Numbered from the stretch's first letter, positions 8,753 to 18,761 are shown. The stretch is DNA of 64,000 bases from Paenibacillus sp. DCT19 (GCF_003268635.1 NZ_CP029639.1:209501-273500); one strand, 5' to 3'. Notes: generated by a model not told the origin, from the letters alone. Program-made: numbers and translations.

Positions 8753-11700
8753 TTATGCCTTCGGAATACGGAAAGTCAGTATTTCATACGGTTTGATATC
8801 GAAAGAGATACGACCATTGTCTACGGCACTTTCTGCTTCCACATTTTCCAATAGATCACATGCATATGCCGTTGAACTAGAACCTTCAGGCAACTGAAGA
8901 GCAGCCCGAGTGCGGCGACCATGTGCTTCATAGACACGGATGATGATATCATCGTTGTCCTCGGCTTTTTTGATAACCTCTAACACGACATTGTCCTGAT
9001 CCACGGATGCGAGCGACCAGACCCCTGGTAACCTGCCAGCTTGCGATCCAATTTCACGAGCGACTAGAGGACGATTGATATCATATGCTGCTTGGATGAC
9101 ACGTCCTTCACGGAAATCTCCTTTGTGTGGATAGAGGGAGTATGTGAACTCGTGCAGCTCTTTGTCAGCATTCTCATTCGGGTACGTCGCGCTCTTAATG
9201 AGTGACAGTCGCATCACCGAATTATGAATGTCATGTCCGTACTTACAATCGTTCAGCAATGCAACACCATACCCGTTCTCCGCAAGATCCGCCCATTTCT
9301 GTCCGCAGACTTCGAATCTAGCCTGATCCCAGCTTGTATTCCGGTGGGTTGCACGCTCTACGTTACCGTATTGAATCTCGTAGACAGCCTTCTCACTCCA
9401 GATATCCAGAGGGAAAGCAGCTTTCAATAATAAATGCTCCTGCTTCCAATCTACCAGCGTAAGGAAATCAATTCGGCGTGTATGCGCATAGAAAATGATT
9501 CTCTGCTCAACGACGGAATCGAGGAATTGCCGTTTGACTTGAAGCACAGAACGCACCGGTCCGCTTTCCACCCATTCAAGCGCCTGCAGATCACTAACTT
9601 CCCACATATGCTCTTCATAATATTCGTCAATGTTCCACGCCTCGTATTCGGCAGGACGATCTTCAAATACTTGCAGCACATTGCCACGTTTGCCAGATTG
9701 GAGCAGTTCACGACCCTCTAATTTGTCCCAAACGGATACGAACTCGGCACTTTCATTCAATTGAACATCGTACCACGGTGTCTGAATACGTTGCTGATCA
9801 GCTTCCCAATGTGCAACCGATACGCCGACAATCTGTTCAGTGGATACATCAGGCAGGATGCGGAAGCTTTTGTACCCGGAAGGTGGTACGTTCTCCGCAA
9901 GGAATACCAGTCCACCCTCCGTTGTACGCTGACTTGGTACGGGACGCTCCCCGTCGTAGACCGTCACTTGTTTCGTAAAAGCAGGCAGCTCCACCATATC
10001 CGTCCGTTCGAAGCCGGTAGTGTTAAATACAACGATGGTTTCTCCATCCGACTGAATGCTGCTCACAATTCCGTTCAATGCACTGTTTTTCAGTTCATCC
10101 GTAACCTGGAAGACCTCTTCATATTGTTCCTTCGAATCAATATACACTTGCTCAATGGCACTTCCCGGCAGGGTGTCGTGGAATTGATTCAACATGGTAA
10201 GCTTCCATGCGTGCTCTAGAGCATCCGTTGGGTAGGTCGCTTGTGCATCCACCTGCTGACGAATAACAGAGAATAGCTCCGCATCAGCCAGTGCAAATTC
10301 ACTGTGGCGGTTGTACCGTTTGTTGCGAGCCATGGAGGTATACGTTCCCCGGTGGTATTCCAGATACAGCTCACCTGACCAGCGAGGAACGGAACGAACC
10401 TCGGCCAGATTCTGCTCCAGCTTCTCAAAGAATTCACGGACAAAGGTACGTTTAACCGTAGGCATGCCAGGCAATCTTTTCTCAAGACGTCTACCCTGCT
10501 CCAGCATTTCCTCTGTCGGGCCACCGCCTCCATCGCCAAATCCGTAGCACTGCAATACATCGGTATTGATGTTTTTGTTCTGGTATCGCTGCCATGTTCC
10601 CTTGATCTGAGATGCATTGAACCGTCCATTATAGGTTGTCTCGAACCTGCGCTGTCTGAATTCGGGATGCTTGTCGTAGTCTGTTGCCGTGATGAAATGC
10701 GTTAACACCTCAGAGCCGTCAATACCTCGCCAGTACATCGTGTCGTTCGGAATTTGGTTTGTGTCATTCCAAGCGATTTTGGTCGTCATAAAATAATCGA
10801 TGCCACTCTTGCGCATAATCTGCGGCATGGCTGCACTGTAACCAAACACATCGGGTAACCACAACACCCGGTTTTCCACGCCGAATTCTTCCTTGAAGAA
10901 ACGTTTGCCATAGATAATCTGACGAATCATTGATTCACCAGAGATCAGGTTACAGTCCGCTTCCAGCCACATCGAGCCTTCCGCTTCCCAGCGGCCTTCG
11001 GCTACTTTTTCTTTGATTTTGGCATAGAGAGCCGGATAATCGGACTTCAGGTATGAGTACAACTGAGGCTGCGAAGACATGAACGTATATTCTGGGAACT
11101 TGTCCATCAGATAGAGCACACTCGCGAAGCTTCGGATGACCTTCTCCCTGGTCTGGTCTAATGTCCATAGCCATGCCACATCAATATGAGTGTGACCGAT
11201 ACAGTGAACTGTAGGGATATGATCTCCCGCAGGTCGGGCATCACTGTAGACATGATTTTGCAAATATTGACGTGCTTCCAGCACCGATGCATGAAAATCA
11301 GCACTGTTCTCCTGGCGAAGATCCAGCAGATTTACCGCCTGATTCAGATGTTCAATCAGCTTAAGTCGCTCCAGATCATCGTCACGTAATAGGTCGGCGG
11401 CTTCAAGCGCCGCTCTGAGATCATAGTATAAGTCAGATACAGGCTGATGTTGTTCAGCTATATATACATTTAAGAATACATCCGCTGCCGAAGTGCTACA
11501 GTACGCATATAATGCCAGTTCGAACTCTTCGCCCTTAACTGCAGCCGGGGTGAGATCAATTTCGGTGTGGTTGACGTCGAGTCCACAGATCAATTCCCCA
11601 TTCAGGAATGCAAAGAATTGAGGGTTATCATAGTTCCATACATCGTCAGCACCCGTTACGATGACGCAAACTACTCTTTTTCCTTCCATATGGTCAGGTA

Positions 11701-11923
11701 TGCGAATACGGGTCTTGAAGCAACTGTGTACATCCTTGCCGCCCCAGCCGTCTCCCTTGCGAAAAACATTCCAGGAGGTTGGGTCTTCATGCACCAGTTC
11801 CCATGAATGATAACCACTTTCTTTATGGTAAAGCTCGGGAATATCTGTTTTTGAAGTCAGTCGTGCACGTTCCAAGTGTTTAACAATGGTATGGATCCGA
11901 GTATACAAGGAATTCATTTTCAT
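8753..11923 (-). CDS. GH38 alpha-mannosidase
   Basis: The 1056-residue enzyme hydrolyses alpha-mannosides and has no signal peptide, so it should act in the cytoplasm on imported oligosaccharides. About 240 N-terminal residues form the accessory beta domain. The catalytic domain begins with GHTHIDVAWLW (zinc-binding His and Asp near residue 243). WLPDVFGY near residue 357 carries the nucleophile Asp, and GDGGGGPT follows. The C-terminal half is the large beta-sandwich typical of GH38 (middle and C-terminal domains). The length is normal for bacterial members. The ATG at 11923 has AAGGTGGG upstream; a second ATG two codons on is possible. A perfect cre lies about 62 bases before the start, and an AraC regulator is divergent, so both carbon catabolite repression and specific induction are likely. 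Confidence 0.93.
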   Translation of the reverse strand: MKMNSLYTRIHTIVKHLERARLTSKTDIPELYHKESGYHSWELVHEDPTSWNVFRKGDGWGGKDVHSCFKTRIRIPDHMEGKRVVCVIVTGADDVWNYDNPQFFAFLNGELICGLDVNHTEIDLTPAAVKGEEFELALYAYCSTSAADVFLNVYIAEQHQPVSDLYYDLRAALEAADLLRDDDLERLKLIEHLNQAVNLLDLRQENSADFHASVLEARQYLQNHVYSDARPAGDHIPTVHCIGHTHIDVAWLWTLDQTREKVIRSFASVLYLMDKFPEYTFMSSQPQLYSYLKSDYPALYAKIKEKVAEGRWEAEGSMWLEADCNLISGESMIRQIIYGKRFFKEEFGVENRVLWLPDVFGYSAAMPQIMRKSGIDYFMTTKIAWNDTNQIPNDTMYWRGIDGSEVLTHFITATDYDKHPEFRQRRFETTYNGRFNASQIKGTWQRYQNKNINTDVLQCYGFGDGGGGPTEEMLEQGRRLEKRLPGMPTVKRTFVREFFEKLEQNLAEVRSVPRWSGELYLEYHRGTYTSMARNKRYNRHSEFALADAELFSVIRQQVDAQATYPTDALEHAWKLTMLNQFHDTLPGSAIEQVYIDSKEQYEEVFQVTDELKNSALNGIVSSIQSDGETIVVFNTTGFERTDMVELPAFTKQVTVYDGERPVPSQRTTEGGLVFLAENVPPSGYKSFRILPDVSTEQIVGVSVAHWEADQQRIQTPWYDVQLNESAEFVSVWDKLEGRELLQSGKRGNVLQVFEDRPAEYEAWNIDEYYEEHMWEVSDLQALEWVESGPVRSVLQVKRQFLDSVVEQRIIFYAHTRRIDFLTLVDWKQEHLLLKAAFPLDIWSEKAVYEIQYGNVERATHRNTSWDQARFEVCGQKWADLAENGYGVALLNDCKYGHDIHNSVMRLSLIKSATYPNENADKELHEFTYSLYPHKGDFREGRVIQAAYDINRPLVAREIGSQAGRLPGVWSLASVDQDNVVLEVIKKAEDNDDIIIRVYEAHGRRTRAALQLPEGSSSTAYACDLLENVEAESAVDNGRISFDIKPYEILTFRIPKA

Positions 11924-11984
11924 GTTTGTTTCCCACCTTGGTATGAAGTAAGTACAAGCTGTAGTCGTTAATGGAGCAAGATTA

Positions 11985-11999
11985 TTGCAAGCGCTAACA
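11985..11999 (-). promoter_or_regulatory. cre site (CcpA operator)
   Basis: TTGCAAGCGCTAACA matches the consensus WTGNAANCGNWNNCW at every position. It lies between the divergent mannosidase and AraC genes, closer to the mannosidase. Confidence 0.75.
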
Positions 12000-12115
12000 T
12001 ATCAACTTTATCATACCAGAAGAGAAATGGGCGAAACTATGTATTGTATGCTGAAAACAACGTTTTTTATTGCATTTCATGCTAAAATAAATTCAACAAA
12101 CTCGGGATAGGGGGC

Positions 12116-13048
12116 ATGTCCATGAGACCATCCGCTTTGGCATACGAGCAGGGATATGCAATCCATGTTAACCAGCCTGGAGATGCACTGTTCTATCACT
12201 TGGATTACGACGAACGATCCCATGATCTGAATATGGAATTTCAGCACTTTCATGATTTTTATGAAATCTGTATCCTCATGGATCGCACGGCTGCACATAT
12301 TATTGAAGGCAACATATATGAGATTCAGCCTTGGGATATTGTCCTGCTGAGGCCTTCTTTACTGCACAAAACCAAATACCCCAAAGGTACGCCGCCCAAA
12401 AGGTTAATGATTAACTTTGCGATACCACGCAATGTACCTGGTCTTGAGAGCGATTACAAAGAGCTGTTCTCCATCTTTGAGGAGCAGATACCGATATTCA
12501 GATTTTCCGAAGAAAGGCGTGCCGAGGTACTTGCGCCTATCAATGAAATTTTTGCCCTATCACAACGCCCATCTGCGCTTCATTCCGTCGCCATTCATAG
12601 CAAATTCGTTGAATTTCTATGCGCGATCCATCATCACTCCGCGGAGAATGACTACGTTCGAGAAGAGACAGGGTCTGCGATGTCGAGACGAATGTATGCC
12701 ATTGCATCGTATATCCATAGCCATTACCAGCATGAGCTGTCCCTTGAGGAGATATCTAAGAAATTTTTCGTGAGCGCCCATCACTTGTCTCGTCAATTCA
12801 ACAAAGTAACAGGATTTACGTTCACCGAATATATTCAGATGACTCGAATTCGTAACGCCCAGCAAATGCTCCTGAACACCAATCACAAAATTACAGATAT
12901 TGCGGCACAGTGCGGCTTCGCCAGCTTCTCTCAATTCAATCGTATCTTCAACAAATTCAACAGCATGTCTCCGAGTGCGTATCGTCGAAGTAGACAGTCG
13001 CAGCGTGAGCGTGAAGTGATGCTGGTAGGAAGCGACCCGAGTATATGA
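12116..13048 (+). CDS. AraC-family regulator, probably of the mannosidase
   Basis: The 310-residue protein has an N-terminal cupin sensor (HDFYEICILMD, then HIIEGNIYEIQPWDIVLLRP) and a C-terminal AraC double HTH (about residues 195-295: LEEISKKFFVSAHHLSRQFN and ITDIAAQCGFASFSQFNRIF). Such proteins bind a sugar in the cupin and activate neighbouring catabolic genes. It is divergent from the GH38 gene with a 190-base shared control region, which makes that gene the likely target. The ATG 12116 has GGGGG five bases before it, and a second ATG two codons later is an equally possible start. No transporter lies beside it, so the uptake system must be elsewhere. Confidence 0.87.
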   Translation: MSMRPSALAYEQGYAIHVNQPGDALFYHLDYDERSHDLNMEFQHFHDFYEICILMDRTAAHIIEGNIYEIQPWDIVLLRPSLLHKTKYPKGTPPKRLMINFAIPRNVPGLESDYKELFSIFEEQIPIFRFSEERRAEVLAPINEIFALSQRPSALHSVAIHSKFVEFLCAIHHHSAENDYVREETGSAMSRRMYAIASYIHSHYQHELSLEEISKKFFVSAHHLSRQFNKVTGFTFTEYIQMTRIRNAQQMLLNTNHKITDIAAQCGFASFSQFNRIFNKFNSMSPSAYRRSRQSQREREVMLVGSDPSI

Positions 13049-13169
13049 GGCTCTGAGCCATTTAAGAAGTAAGCAATAAACTGGAACAATCAACAGAATG
13101 ACCGTGCAAATGATAACCCAGACCATATGACATAAATTCTGGAGTCAGGAAATATGTGAAAGAAATATA

Positions 13170-13214
13170 AACAAGGCAAACCCTCGGAGTTAAGGAGGGT
13201 TTGCCTTGTTTCTT
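13170..13214. terminator. Strong bidirectional terminator
   Basis: A perfect 16-bp stem (AACAAGGCAAACCCTC with its complement, 13170-13185 and 13195-13210) has T-rich flanks on both strands. It closes the AraC gene (+) and the pdxA2 operon (-). Confidence 0.88.
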
Positions 13215-13287
13215 CTATATAAAGATACATCTACATAGAGATAGTTTCCTGACCAGACTCACTGATGTGCCCGTGTGAAGGATGCTT

Positions 13288-14289
13288 TTAAACTTGATCT
13301 TTTGGCGCCAGCTCAATAGCAGAGCGGATGGCAGCCAGCATGCTTTTATCATCGGCGATATTTTTACCAGCGATATCGAAGGCTGTACCATGATCGACAG
13401 ACGTACGAATGATGCCGCCTTTCAGACCAACGGTGATGTTCACACCTTCCTCGATGCCCATTACCTTGATCGGTGCATGGCCTTGATCGTGATAGCAGGC
13501 TACGACGATATCGAAGTCACCGCGACCAGCGCGGAAGAAGAGGGTGTCTGCCGGGAGGGGACCAACGACGTTAATGCCTTCCTGTTGCGCACGCTCAATA
13601 CCCGGCTGCAGCTTCTCTTCTTCTTCTCCGTTACCGAACAAGCCGTTCTCTCCGGCATGAGGATTGATTCCACATACAGCAACGCGTGGATTCTCAAAGC
13701 CTGCTTTTTTCAGTGTATCATGAGCAAGCTTCACGACAGTGTAGGTTCTTTCCGGATTAATGCTCGCGATAGCATCGATCAGACCCATGTGTGTTGTCAG
13801 ATGAATGACTCTTAAATTAGGCGTGGTCAGCATCATGGAAAAGTCCTGTGTATCCGTCAGGTCAGCCAGAATCTCGGTGTGGCCCGGATACAGGTGCCCC
13901 CCTTGATGCAAAGCTTCTTTATTCAAAGGAGCCGTGCAGATGGATTGAATCTGGTGCTTTTTGGCAAGGTCAATGGCTTTGGCGAGAAACTGAAATGCTG
14001 CATCTCCTGCCACGGCAGACACTTTGCCGTATTCCAGATCGGCAGGAACGAGATTCAGGTCAATCACATCCACAGTACCGAACTCATATTTGGCTTCGGA
14101 AGGCTCTTGAATCGCGTTGACGTTCAGACTTGAGCCGATAACCGGCAACACGCGCTCTAGAATCTTCGCATCACCGATAACGAGTGGATTGCACTGAGCG
14201 TACATCTCTTGGTGACCCAGTGCTTTCATAATAATCTCCGGCCCAATACCTGCTGCGTCGCCCATCGTAATTCCAATTGTAGGTTTCAT
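13288..14289 (-). CDS. pdxA2: 4-phosphothreonate/erythronate dehydrogenase PdxA2
   Basis: The 333-residue protein is a PdxA-family NAD-dependent dehydrogenase. It has GITMGDAAGIGPEI at the N-terminus, metal-binding His residues in PGHTE, HLTTHMG and CYHDQGHAP, and a C-terminal DHGTAFDIAG. The neighbours separate it from the vitamin B6 enzyme PdxA: it overlaps the kinase gene by ATGA and shares an operon with a sugar-acid permease. The PdxA2 branch oxidises and decarboxylates 4-phospho-D-threonate (or the erythronate epimer) to dihydroxyacetone phosphate and CO2. The function assigned here rests on family knowledge plus this context; the acid isomer cannot be told from sequence. It is the last gene of its operon. 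Confidence 0.87.
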   Translation of the reverse strand: MKPTIGITMGDAAGIGPEIIMKALGHQEMYAQCNPLVIGDAKILERVLPVIGSSLNVNAIQEPSEAKYEFGTVDVIDLNLVPADLEYGKVSAVAGDAAFQFLAKAIDLAKKHQIQSICTAPLNKEALHQGGHLYPGHTEILADLTDTQDFSMMLTTPNLRVIHLTTHMGLIDAIASINPERTYTVVKLAHDTLKKAGFENPRVAVCGINPHAGENGLFGNGEEEEKLQPGIERAQQEGINVVGPLPADTLFFRAGRGDFDIVVACYHDQGHAPIKVMGIEEGVNITVGLKGGIIRTSVDHGTAFDIAGKNIADDKSMLAAIRSAIELAPKDQV

Positions 14290-15581
14290 ACGAGAATACC
14301 CCCTTTTAATTTTTGAATCGCATGGATAAAGACATCGGGTTTGCCGAAGCCGCCAGCTTTGGTAATCACATGCAAATCATCAATCCCGATAAACTTAGAG
14401 ATCGGCACACCGATTTCAAGCTCATCCAGTAGCTCGAAGCCACTAATATTCCATTTCAGGCAGATTTGCTTAGCTGTATCGCCACCCGTCATGGATACCC
14501 CTTTGAAAAGTCCCTCTTCCAGTAGTCTGGCACAGATCTCACCCATCGCGAGTACAATTTCATTGCTGACTTCCGTGTGATTGAGACCACGCATTTCGCC
14601 CGTTGCCCGTGCCAGTTCAATATCGACTTGTTCTGCGGTGGAGTATAGGACGACATCTTGTCCTTCCAGCGCTTTGGATCTCACCTCTGCATAGACACGT
14701 TCTATTTCCTCTGCCCGGTCTGCTGATGAAGATACAGCTTTGAAAGAGTGGAATAGAACGGACGAGATGCGTGTCTGTTTCAGCAGTAGATTTAACTGCT
14801 CGCGGGAATTTTTGTTCACGCTGCCCACAACCGTGAGGATGGGGCCGGGATTCATCGGTATTGTCAGTTCGGCGGACTTGGATTCAAGCTCGTAATGAGC
14901 AGGAAGGTAGTTAGCAATACCAGCAGATCCTGCCCAGGCAAAGGTATACTCCAGCTTGCGAGTCATCTGCAAGATCATTTCCAGATGCCGTTCTTCTGTG
15001 GAATCTACGAGTACATACGGAATGTTATTTTGTTTAAACTGTTCCAGTTTCACTTGAATGTGACCTTGGCCAATCTCCAGATCAGCAAGCGTAATTTCGC
15101 CCACTTCATAATTCGTCTGTTGTTTCAGCAGGTCGGGAAGGTAGGAAAGAGTTACGGGTGTCTTCGGATCATTCGCAATCTCGGTATCCGCGAGCGGAAC
15201 GCCGTTCAGGTAATGGATACCCTCAAGGATAGTACGGTTATTTTTCGGATAGCCTGGAGCGATCATCATAAAATCAGGTTTGACGACATCATACAGGGCA
15301 TCAATCTCGATGCCGATATTTCCACGCATGGTCGAGTCCATCTTTTTGAAAATCGTATCAAATCCATTGTTCTTCAGCAATTGAGCTGCCTGATATACAC
15401 GTTCATACGCTTCCTGCGAGGATATGGAACGACTATCTGTATCAAAGACGACGGCATCGTAACGTGTAAGAGGCTCCTCATCCATATTAAAAAGAACACT
15501 GGTCTTCAAGCCATGACGGGCAAGCTGCACCCCGCTGTCATTGGCACCGGTCAAATCATCTGCAATAATGGCTAATTTCAT
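14286..15581 (-). CDS. Four-carbon acid-sugar kinase (DUF1537/OtnK family)
   Basis: The 431-residue protein has the two-domain DUF1537 fold. The N-terminal substrate domain includes IADDLTGANDSG, DSTMRGNIG and IAPGYPKNNR. The C-terminal nucleotide domain includes VVGSVNKNSREQ, MTGGDTAK and ITKAGGFG. Members phosphorylate D-threonate, D-erythronate or related acids at C4, making the substrate for PdxA2. I start at ATG 15581 because AAGGAGGG lies eight bases before it; an upstream in-frame start at 15605 has no SD. It overlaps pdxA2 by four bases, so translation is coupled. Together with the KdgT-type permease it forms an uptake, phosphorylation and oxidation pathway that would deliver dihydroxyacetone phosphate to glycolysis. 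It is probably DtnK or DenK; I cannot choose. Confidence 0.87.
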   Translation of the reverse strand: MKLAIIADDLTGANDSGVQLARHGLKTSVLFNMDEEPLTRYDAVVFDTDSRSISSQEAYERVYQAAQLLKNNGFDTIFKKMDSTMRGNIGIEIDALYDVVKPDFMMIAPGYPKNNRTILEGIHYLNGVPLADTEIANDPKTPVTLSYLPDLLKQQTNYEVGEITLADLEIGQGHIQVKLEQFKQNNIPYVLVDSTEERHLEMILQMTRKLEYTFAWAGSAGIANYLPAHYELESKSAELTIPMNPGPILTVVGSVNKNSREQLNLLLKQTRISSVLFHSFKAVSSSADRAEEIERVYAEVRSKALEGQDVVLYSTAEQVDIELARATGEMRGLNHTEVSNEIVLAMGEICARLLEEGLFKGVSMTGGDTAKQICLKWNISGFELLDELEIGVPISKFIGIDDLHVITKAGGFGKPDVFIHAIQKLKGGILV

Positions 15582-15615
15582 GCAGTCATCCCTCCTTGTA
15601 AGCACAATTTTATAA

Positions 15616-15648
15616 GTCCGCTCAGATCATTATTTAAGCGGACTTTTT
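15616..15648. terminator. Intra-operon hairpin between permease and kinase genes
   Basis: GTCCGCT and AGCGGAC pair across a 14-base loop. On the plus strand the stem is followed by TTTTTG; on the operon's own (minus) strand it is followed by TTATAAAATT. It may partly attenuate or stabilise the operon mRNA. Confidence 0.45.
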
Positions 15649-15699
15649 GAACTACCTCTTTAAGCACAGATTAAGCATATTAGATCAGATGAAAATCAT

Positions 15700-16686
15700 C
15701 TATGTGGTTGGTCGTTGATTGTATTTCTCAACTCCGCCTGATTTCTCCAGTCGTTTGGAGAGGAACCCGATGAAGATCGGCAATAGGATGGCTGTCGTAA
15801 CAACACTCGCGGCAATCTGTACCGTCGCAATCTCGGCTATAGGGGCAAATGAAGCATTAGCAGCGACGATGGCAGCAGGTGTACCTACCGCATTTCCGGC
15901 TGTTGAACCTTCGGAAGCACCAACGATGGGATTCCAGCCAATCGCTTTGAACAACAGATATCCAATTCCACCTGTGAGGAGAACGGTCAGAACGCCAAGC
16001 AAGATTCCACCAAGTCCACCTTGGATAATGGAGGAGAAGTTGATTCCCATACCCAGTGAGAAGGCGAAGAACGGAACAAGTTTGTCACTGCCTTTGTGTA
16101 ACCACTCCGCCAGACTGCGATCCAGATTACCAATAATGACACCAACGATGAGCGGAAGCAATACCGCAACGAATGCCATAGGAGAGAACATGCCATTGGC
16201 AAAGCCCATCGCACCGAAGATGGAGAGCGCTACCATGGTTAGAAATGGGCCATCGCTGAGCGCGAGGAATGGATAGGCGGCTTTGTCATCTTCTTTCCCG
16301 TATTGACCAGCGAGTGCAATGTACAAACCGCCGTTCGAGTTGGTCATTGCAGCAATAATGGCAAGTGGGGCAAGACCTAAGAATAACCCGCTTGAGTCGG
16401 CAAATAAAATGGCAACGAGGCCAAGTGCTGCACCGATCGCCCACTTGACGACCAACAAGGTAACGCCCTTACCGACGGATGAACCTGCTGTTTTGAACGT
16501 AATCTGTGTACCCGCAATCAACAGGAACAGCGCGATCAACGTACTGGAACTGTTAACGAAGAGTGCTTCCGTGAATCCACCAATGCGCAGAGCATTCGGG
16601 AAGAATGTATTAATGGTTGCACCAAGTAAAAGGGGAACAACCATCATACCGCCAGGGATGCGATCTAAAGTTGCTTTAATGTTCAT
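15700..16686 (-). CDS. KdgT-family sugar-acid permease
   Basis: The 328-residue membrane protein has about ten hydrophobic helices and belongs to the 2-keto-3-deoxygluconate permease family: IPGGMMVVPLLLGATINT at the start, LLIAGTQITFK, AAMTNSNGGLYIAL, and the Gly/Ala-rich SEGSTAGNAVGTPAA near the C-terminus. These carriers are proton symporters for small sugar acids. Given the kinase and PdxA2 downstream, the likely substrate here is a four-carbon acid such as D-threonate or D-erythronate, rather than KDG itself. AAGGAG lies 8 bases before the ATG. A second, diverged family member sits at 51303. The promoter region contains a weak cre-like site. Confidence 0.85.
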   Translation of the reverse strand: MNIKATLDRIPGGMMVVPLLLGATINTFFPNALRIGGFTEALFVNSSSTLIALFLLIAGTQITFKTAGSSVGKGVTLLVVKWAIGAALGLVAILFADSSGLFLGLAPLAIIAAMTNSNGGLYIALAGQYGKEDDKAAYPFLALSDGPFLTMVALSIFGAMGFANGMFSPMAFVAVLLPLIVGVIIGNLDRSLAEWLHKGSDKLVPFFAFSLGMGINFSSIIQGGLGGILLGVLTVLLTGGIGYLLFKAIGWNPIVGASEGSTAGNAVGTPAAIVAANASFAPIAEIATVQIAASVVTTAILLPIFIGFLSKRLEKSGGVEKYNQRPTT

Positions 16687-16717
16687 AGTAGTAGCTCCTT
16701 ATGAAGTAATCGTTTTT

Positions 16718-16732
16718 ATAAAGCGTTTGCAG
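16718..16732 (-). promoter_or_regulatory. Weak cre-like site before the sugar-acid operon
   Basis: Read on the minus strand, CTGCAAACGCTTTAT keeps the TGNAANCG core and differs from the consensus at the last positions. It lies 32 bases before the permease start. Confidence 0.35.
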
Positions 16733-16852
16733 GGATTATGTTATCCCAAAACGTTTAATATAGCAACAATGAATTATTGTAAATTTAAAATACGTGCCAA
16801 AGTGTTTAAAAATGCAACACTTAAAGACGATAAAAAAGACGCAAACTTAAAG

Positions 16853-18534
16853 TTAATCTTTAAGTTTACGCCATAATGTGGCTCGGTTAATCCCAAGGCG
16901 CTCTGCGGCCTTCGATTGGTTATTATTTTCCTCCTGAAGCACGGACTGAATAACTTCTTTCTCGATCTCCTTCAGCGTACCGTTCAACTTCATGTGACTT
17001 GCAGAAGGTTGCTGACCCAGTAAGCGGGACAAGGTAGCCGTGGTGATTACATAATCCGGTTCATTGAGTGCAGCCTGCTTGATCAGATGCTTCAACTGGT
17101 TGACGTTCATATTCGTGATCTGATCCCGGATCAACTGTAGTGCATCTTCTTTGATCCTCACCGCAGTAGTTCCGTATTTCTGGTAGTAACCTGTAAGGAA
17201 ATGCTGCATGAGTGGAGCCAGATCCTCGGGTCGATCCGCAAGATTTGGCATGATGATCGTATTAAGCTCCAGATCGAGTGACCACTGTGGGGTCAATGCT
17301 TGCTCCCGAGTATAAATACTCCAATCTGGCTTTGAAGGCAGTTTTGGATAAAGGAGAGCAGCTCCGGATCTGCTATACGTGCTTCCATATGATTAATCTC
17401 TACATTTCGAACCTTGGCTAGTGGTATTTTGTGCAAATGACCAGATGGAACTTGCGAGAGATCGATCTGTAATAGCAGTCCGCCACCGGAGTACATCTGA
17501 TGAATGTGTTTGACTAGAAAAGATTTACCGGAATCCGCTTCACCCAGCAGATAGATCGGTTCATGATTCTCGTAGAGTGCCCGAATGTTCTTCAATACGG
17601 CCTGCATGGCAGGGGACTCGGCAACGATGGGTTCCATCGATGCGTCCGTGAAAGTTGTTATGCCGAATTGTGCAAAGGTATAGGGTTGTCCTTTTTCCAG
17701 CATATATACCTTGTAGCTATTGTTGTTCAGCGTCGTTTCGTAGGCATTGACCGTGAGTTGATAATCGTCCACCATGAACACATTTTGGATCTGGGATTGA
17801 TGAAATTCCAGGCTGGTGTTGGTCAGATACATGTGATTATCGGTCAGTGGATTTTTCTCAAAGTCGGTCAGATTCTCGAACACAACTTCATTCCGTTCGT
17901 TTAAAATAAGCAAATTCGGATGTTCCTGTGTGACCAGGTCATTCAGGATGATCGATATCGCATGATTTTTGCTCAAATAACGGTAGACCAGCTGTGCATC
18001 CTCCATCGCTCTAAGGATGGATTCCTGGCCGGATTGGATCAACAATCCTTCCAGACCATAGGTCTTCGCAGTATTGACAGTGATTACATCTCCCACAATC
18101 TGACGGTACCCAGAAGCTTTCAACTCCAAGAGCAATCGTGCCACATCTTCCGAGCTATGTATGGTATAGACCTTGAGGGGAAGATCCATCAGATCAATAA
18201 TGGATTGTGCACCCGAGGTGATGTTGGAGAAGCCAACGATGGCCGTTTGGCCGTTAAACTGGCTTGCCAGTGTAAGAGAACGAATCATATCATAGCCCGA
18301 TAACTGAACATCAATAACGGGAATAGTCACTGCTTTTTTAATCAATTGAGCCGTTCCGCCACGACTGATGATAATCTCTGCCCCGTTTTTCTCAGCTTGA
18401 GTGGCTAGTTCCATACCTTTCGCCAAATCGCCCACGTCCGTCTGAATGGCTAACTGGGGAAAGCGGGGAATGCACTCTTGTATAATAGGAATCATGGATT
18501 CGTAGGGAGCGATAAAGTGAACTCGTGTACGCAT
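16853..18534 (-). pseudogene. PrpR-N/Fis-type regulator, split by one frameshift
   Basis: Two frames (17293-18534 and 16853-17296) make one 560-residue regulator if a single T is restored at about 17296, turning KH-stop into KHLTPQW. The order is a PrpR-N sensor domain (residues about 1-190, IISRGGTAQLIKK), a PAS-like middle, a shortened AAA+ region with Walker A GEADSGKS near residue 335, and a C-terminal Fis-type HTH (KAAERLGINRATLWRKL). The AAA+ part is too short, and the GAFTGA loop that contacts sigma-54 is missing, so it probably works without sigma-54. The start is ATG 18534 (GGCAGGAAA before it). As found, the first frame ends TTGA with an overlapping TTG, so coupled translation of two halves is an alternative. 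It should control the permease-kinase-PdxA2 operon downstream. Confidence 0.75.
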
Positions 18535-18761
18535 ATTTTTCCTGCCTTTTATAGAAATCATTGATCCCCTTATTATAGCCAACTTGCGGAGGAATGGCAC
18601 CTTTGAACGAACCAACACGTTCATGTCTGCAAAATGTTCATGTGATATGTCACCACAGCTCGTTGAGCCTAATGTGATGAAGTGCACTGAATCGAACTGC
18701 CATGTATCTCAAAATGGATGGAAAATTGCACACGATCAGTGTGGAAGTAAGGAGAGTTCAT

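Noticed and set aside
9761..10219. Plus-strand frame of 152 codons
   Set aside because: It lies antisense within the GH38 gene; no SD, no domain.
15719..16276. Plus-strand frame of 185 codons
   Set aside because: It is antisense to the KdgT-type permease and Pro/Ser/Ala-rich without a recognisable domain or SD.
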